From positions 1 to 23,477 of the IMG/VR virus record IMGVR_UViG_3300045135_002024: a stretch of DNA of 23,477 bases; one strand, 5' to 3'. A program made the position numbers and the translations under genes. This stretch comes from a virus. The notes beneath the pieces were generated by a model. The model had not been told where the DNA came from, did not search any database, and saw only the letters and a program-made list of their open reading frames with translations. Below are positions 21,184 to 23,477 of the stretch, piece by piece; the first letter of the stretch is position 1; the number at the start of each line of letters is the position of its first letter.

Positions 21184-22316
21184 TAGTTAGCCCTCACAGA
21201 GTATCGAGTTGTGTTGTCTTCTAAGGTAATGTGATACCAAAGAGGGGTAGAAGGGTCGAATGGACCGTAATCAATATTAAAATCTAACTGGCCTGTAGCC
21301 CAATTTGCAGGAGTAACATGCTGTATATGTAAATCTGTACAGCTTGAGTAGGTAGCGTTATCGCCTAGCTCTACCCGCGCAGCAGCGTTCGTTCCCGTTG
21401 AAATGTAAACATCGTCAGACAGTATGACAACCCCGCCCTGAGTTGTTCTAGGTCTAACGTTGCCAGATACCCTAAACTCTGTCCATTGATAAGGCGCTGT
21501 CCCGTTGCCAAACACAACAGGAGTCGTACTGATTTCTGTGATAGCTTCTTGAGTGTTAGCAACCTGAAAATAGAAAACCCCCGCATCAACTTCTGGGACA
21601 GCCCCCGCTTTAAAATATGTGCTGAATCGGTGCCATTGGCCCCACTTCCACCAAGTAGGGCTTTTGCCTGAGTTGTAGAAAGCAGGATTCAAATCATTGC
21701 CTGCAACCTGCCATATTCCTGAACCAGTGTGCGTAGGCAGACAAACATCATTTGCATCTACTGTAGCACCGTCCGTGAGCCACCCAACTTTCCAAGATGA
21801 ATCGAACGAGTAGTCTGCGTCTGTACCACTATTCCCACCGTCATTGCCCGGAAAGGTAGCACCCGAAGGTATTTTTGCAGCATGAGAGATAAACACCTCT
21901 GTTGTCGCAGCAAAATTATACTCTAATGATGTTGCATTCCACGAGTTTGTTGCTGTTTCTTTGAACAGCGATGCAGCAAAGTTACCAGAACGGCTATCAG
22001 AAACTCTAGTAGCTCTTACTGCATGACCCATTACAGTATCGTCAAATATAGTATTTGCTAGGTCTACATCTGACCCTAGAGCCCCGTTAGCATACGATTC
22101 GTAAACTACATTGGTCGGCCCTGTTCCGAACGGATTAGTGCCATCTGTAGTAACGGATATGCTAGAGCCTTGGGCAATGCCACTAGGAGCAGACCAACCT
22201 AAAGCTGCATCACCACCACTTGTACCACCGTTTGGCTTATCACCAACGTAATCATTACCAACCTTCACCCAATCATTACCCACGGCAATGCTTTGGGTTG
22301 TCATATCTACAGCCAT
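21183..22316 (-). CDS. Lectin-like beta-jelly-roll virion protein
   Basis: A 377-residue protein. Residues 1-40 hold a short repeat (IAVGNDWVKVGNDYVGDK). Then follows a laminin-G/concanavalin-like sandwich with aromatic-rich strands (SWKVGWLTDGATVDAND; SPTWWKWGQWHRFSTYFKAG; YQWTEFRVSGNVRPRTTQGG; VYISTGTNAAARVELGD). The end FDPSTPLWYHITLEDN is strand-like too. There is no catalytic motif I can point to. ConA-like folds bind or cleave polysaccharides. Coupled to its neighbours by one-base TAATG overlaps on both sides, it belongs to the late operon and is likely displayed on the particle. Confidence 0.6.
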   Translation of the reverse strand: MAVDMTTQSIAVGNDWVKVGNDYVGDKPNGGTSGGDAALGWSAPSGIAQGSSISVTTDGTNPFGTGPTNVVYESYANGALGSDVDLANTIFDDTVMGHAVRATRVSDSRSGNFAASLFKETATNSWNATSLEYNFAATTEVFISHAAKIPSGATFPGNDGGNSGTDADYSFDSSWKVGWLTDGATVDANDVCLPTHTGSGIWQVAGNDLNPAFYNSGKSPTWWKWGQWHRFSTYFKAGAVPEVDAGVFYFQVANTQEAITEISTTPVVFGNGTAPYQWTEFRVSGNVRPRTTQGGVVILSDDVYISTGTNAAARVELGDNATYSSCTDLHIQHVTPANWATGQLDFNIDYGPFDPSTPLWYHITLEDNTTRYSVRAN

Positions 22317-22429
22317 TACGCTAAACCCTTAATTACTTGCTCAAGAATAAAGCCGATGAATACACCCGCAATGAAGCAAGCTAGCAACTTGTCTAAATAA
22401 TTTAATTGCAGTCGTTTAAGCATTTGCAT
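22316..22429 (-). CDS. 37-residue single-pass membrane protein
   Basis: A very small gene between the spanin-like lipoprotein and the lectin-like gene. It reads MQMLKRLQLNYLDKLLACFI, then AGVFIGFILEQVIKGLA: a basic start and one hydrophobic helix (residues 15-32). ATG at 22429 or 22423, no strong ribosome site, overlapping the o-spanin end by 28 bases. The stop is joined to the next ATG as TAATG, supporting translation. Possibly a holin or antiholin-type helper in the lysis cassette. It could also be chance; the membrane pattern and coupling favour a gene. Confidence 0.45.
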   Translation of the reverse strand: MQMLKRLQLNYLDKLLACFIAGVFIGFILEQVIKGLA

Positions 22430-22638
22430 AAATACCGATTGTTATTGCGTTCAATTTGCTCGATTACAGCTTGAGGCGCGGCTAGATAATTACGGACAGG
22501 AATATAAGTCTGACAGTACGTATTAATCGTTGAACTTGTCTCGAACATGCTGCACCCGCTCATAGTCAGACATAAGATCATCAGACTCAGCGTCTTCAGC
22601 CAGTGAGTCGTAATATTCTTGCAGCTCATTGTTAGCAT
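22402..22638 (-). CDS. Outer-membrane spanin-like lipoprotein (Rz1-like)
   Basis: A 78-residue protein with a lipoprotein signal: basic start (HWLK), hydrophobic LSLMILCLTMSG and a lipobox MSGC, with lipidation at C29. The mature part INTYCQTYIPVRNYLAAPQA, then IERNNNRYLCKC matches the pattern C-x-x-Y-x-P-V...N-x-x-Y/W-x-x-x-C that I recall in many phage o-spanins. It starts inside the preceding membrane gene in another frame (116-base overlap), the classical nested Rz/Rz1 arrangement. An alternative ATG at 22629 would drop three residues. With the i-spanin it would fuse inner and outer membranes after the wall is cut. Confidence 0.65.
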   Translation of the reverse strand: MLTMSCKNITTHWLKTLSLMILCLTMSGCSMFETSSTINTYCQTYIPVRNYLAAPQAVIEQIERNNNRYLCKCLNDCN

Positions 22639-22720
22639 CTCTTATGCGATCTTCAAAATTGGCCTTAATCACGCGATAGAAGAAGAAAATAATAACGAGC
22701 GCGAAAATGACCCATTCCAT
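22523..22720 (-). CDS. Short inner-membrane spanin-like protein (Rz-like)
   Basis: A 65-residue protein: N-terminal membrane anchor (WVIFALVIIFFFYRVI, residues 3-18), then an acidic helical region of about 45 residues (NFEDRIRDANNELQEYYDSL; SDYERVQHVRDKFND). This is the topology of an i-spanin, and the o-spanin-like gene overlaps it out of frame. It is far shorter than lambda Rz (153), so reach across the periplasm would need pairing end to end. The start shares one base with the upstream stop (TAATG). If not a spanin, it is a small lysis-region membrane protein. Confidence 0.6.
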   Translation of the reverse strand: MEWVIFALVIIFFFYRVIKANFEDRIRDANNELQEYYDSLAEDAESDDLMSDYERVQHVRDKFND

Positions 22721-22890
22721 TACTTAGGCTTCTTTAGTTCTGCGATGGCTTCAATGTACTTGTGAATCTTGCCAAGTATTTCATCGTCTTTCTTCGTCTT
22801 AGTAATCTTTGCGATTACCGTAGCGCCTGCAACGATCATTGATAGACCTGTCACGACTGCCCAAAATAAATCTATGTATTGCTCCATCAT
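22720..22890 (-). CDS. Small membrane protein of the lysis cassette
   Basis: A 56-residue protein: MMEQYIDLFWAVVTGLSMIV, then AGATVIAKITKTKKDDEI, then GKIHKYIEAIAELKKPK. It has one membrane helix (residues 9-26) followed by a charged cytoplasmic helix. The 'T-x-K-DDEI-x-x-K-I-x-K-x-I' phrase recurs in small phage membrane proteins next to holins. The ATG overlaps the holin stop as ATGA (a second ATG is one codon later), and its stop overlaps the next start as TAATG. Likely a second holin or a holin modulator; the evidence is topology and context. Confidence 0.65.
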   Translation of the reverse strand: MMEQYIDLFWAVVTGLSMIVAGATVIAKITKTKKDDEILGKIHKYIEAIAELKKPK

Positions 22891-23120
22891 TTCTTACCCC
22901 TGCCGTATTTCATTTTGAACCAGACGTTAAACCCGAATGTTGCAGCACCCAAAACCATGCCTACAACCACGCCCCACTCATTTACTGTTAGCCCGCTATA
23001 AATAGTGACTCCACTAGCCGCATATGCGCCCTTTGTCGCGACACCTTCTACGGATTCGATTATCTGCTGATCTTCAAGAGATGCCTGAAGACGCATTAAT
23101 AATTTGTGGAGCATCTCCAT
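22887..23120 (-). CDS. Holin
   Basis: A 77-residue protein. Amphipathic start (LHKLLMRLQASLEDQQIIES), then ATKGAYAASGVTIYSGLTVN, then EWGVVVGMVLGAATFGFNVW and the basic tail FKMKYGRGKK. The phrase GLT-x-NEW followed by a glycine-rich helix and a basic end is characteristic of a common family of phage holins with one or two membrane spans. Start: ATG with AAGGA 7 bases upstream. It follows the endopeptidase after 9 bases and overlaps the next membrane gene by 4. It would form holes in the inner membrane and time lysis. Confidence 0.8.
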   Translation of the reverse strand: MEMLHKLLMRLQASLEDQQIIESVEGVATKGAYAASGVTIYSGLTVNEWGVVVGMVLGAATFGFNVWFKMKYGRGKK

Positions 23121-23129
23121 TGCAATTCC

Positions 23130-23477
23130 TTAGTAATATCGCTCGTCTAGCTCGATGTGCGCACTGTCTTGAAAATTAGGCCAGAGATGACCGCAAACGA
23201 TTTGTGTACCCTCTTCAATCGCAGCAGACATAAACGCCTGCACGATGGGACCGTAATATTTGTTCTGCCAAGTAATCCTGCCGTTGAACCATGCAACAAC
23301 ATCAATCGCGTGACCGTAACCTGATTTTTGTATTAAGTGGTTTGAGTCTTCGCGAAAGCTTTTACCCTCTGCCATTAGCTCTAGCTGCCTTGATTGTGTC
23401 CGAACGCCGTCAGTGATGCCAAAGTCAATGCTTGACATTTTGATAGCCCGAAGCGCCACCCGTCTTAAATCAGGGTG
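23130..23477 (-). CDS. M15 peptidase endolysin (L-alanyl-D-glutamate type), 5' cut by the window edge
   Basis: The frame is open to the window edge. The codons before the GTG at 23459 read HPDLRR, the usual lead-in of this family (HPDL...V..AI..S..DF.I..G.R), so that GTG is internal and the true start lies outside. Visible part 115 residues. Counting from that GTG: GVRT (18-21), zinc ligands H41 and D53 in SNHLIQKSGYGHAIDV, the glutamate/tryptophan region, and the final ligand H101 in DSAHIELDE. M15 phage enzymes cut the stem peptide of peptidoglycan. No signal peptide can be judged. The gene heads the lysis cassette, followed by holin and spanins. Confidence 0.85.
   Translation of the reverse strand, partial: HPDLRRVALRAIKMSSIDFGITDGVRTQSRQLELMAEGKSFREDSNHLIQKSGYGHAIDVVAWFNGRITWQNKYYGPIVQAFMSAAIEEGTQIVCGHLWPNFQDSAHIELDERYY

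Overview
The window is part of the genome of a short-tailed (P22-like) tailed phage or prophage of a Gram-negative host. Evidence for a P22-type virion is the gene set and its order: small and large terminase, P22-type portal, scaffold, coat, a gp4-like connector protein, a gp10-like connector protein, three large ejection-type proteins and a tail fibre. Evidence for a Gram-negative host is a spanin-type lipoprotein, a signal-peptide protein with outer-membrane strand character, and Shine-Dalgarno sites of the GGAG/AGGAG type. CTAG tetranucleotides are common, which argues against an enteric host. A marine or environmental gammaproteobacterium is a reasonable guess, not a demonstration. I see no integrase, replication gene, tRNA, rRNA, IS element or CRISPR array.

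Layout. (1) Positions 29-1566, plus strand: a PAPS-reductase/PP-loop ATPase and two small zinc-ribbon proteins, separated by an odd segment (1124-1335) with two overlapping open frames that recalls Ash/Icd-like phage sequences. (2) Positions 1567-3297, plus strand: an intergenic region with inverted repeats and a strong sigma70-type promoter whose core lies in an operator-like dyad. It drives six tightly packed small genes ending with a Cro-like HTH protein and a standalone homologue of the RNA polymerase alpha C-terminal domain. This block looks like a small regulatory or host-takeover operon. (3) Positions 3292-23477, minus strand, read from right to left: lysis cassette (M15 endopeptidase, holin, small membrane protein, spanin-like pair, 37-residue membrane protein); four beta-rich, adhesin- or decoration-like proteins; packaging and capsid genes, with a polyvalent metallopeptidase/ParB-like protein inserted between portal and scaffold; connector and ejection genes; tail fibre; and a signal-peptide protein that meets the alpha-CTD gene tail to tail.

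One gene breaks the strand pattern. A 53-residue two-helix membrane protein (4994-5155, plus) has its own candidate extended -10 promoter and sits between the last ejection gene and the tail fibre. P22 carries its immI/superinfection-exclusion region at the same place.

Minus-strand hairpin terminators lie after the polyvalent gene, after the coat gene, just before the tail fibre, and inside the signal-peptide codons of the last gene. The long late transcript is therefore probably cut into segments of different abundance, or read by an antiterminated polymerase whose promoter is outside the window. Family assignments come from reading motifs and remembered families; no search was run.
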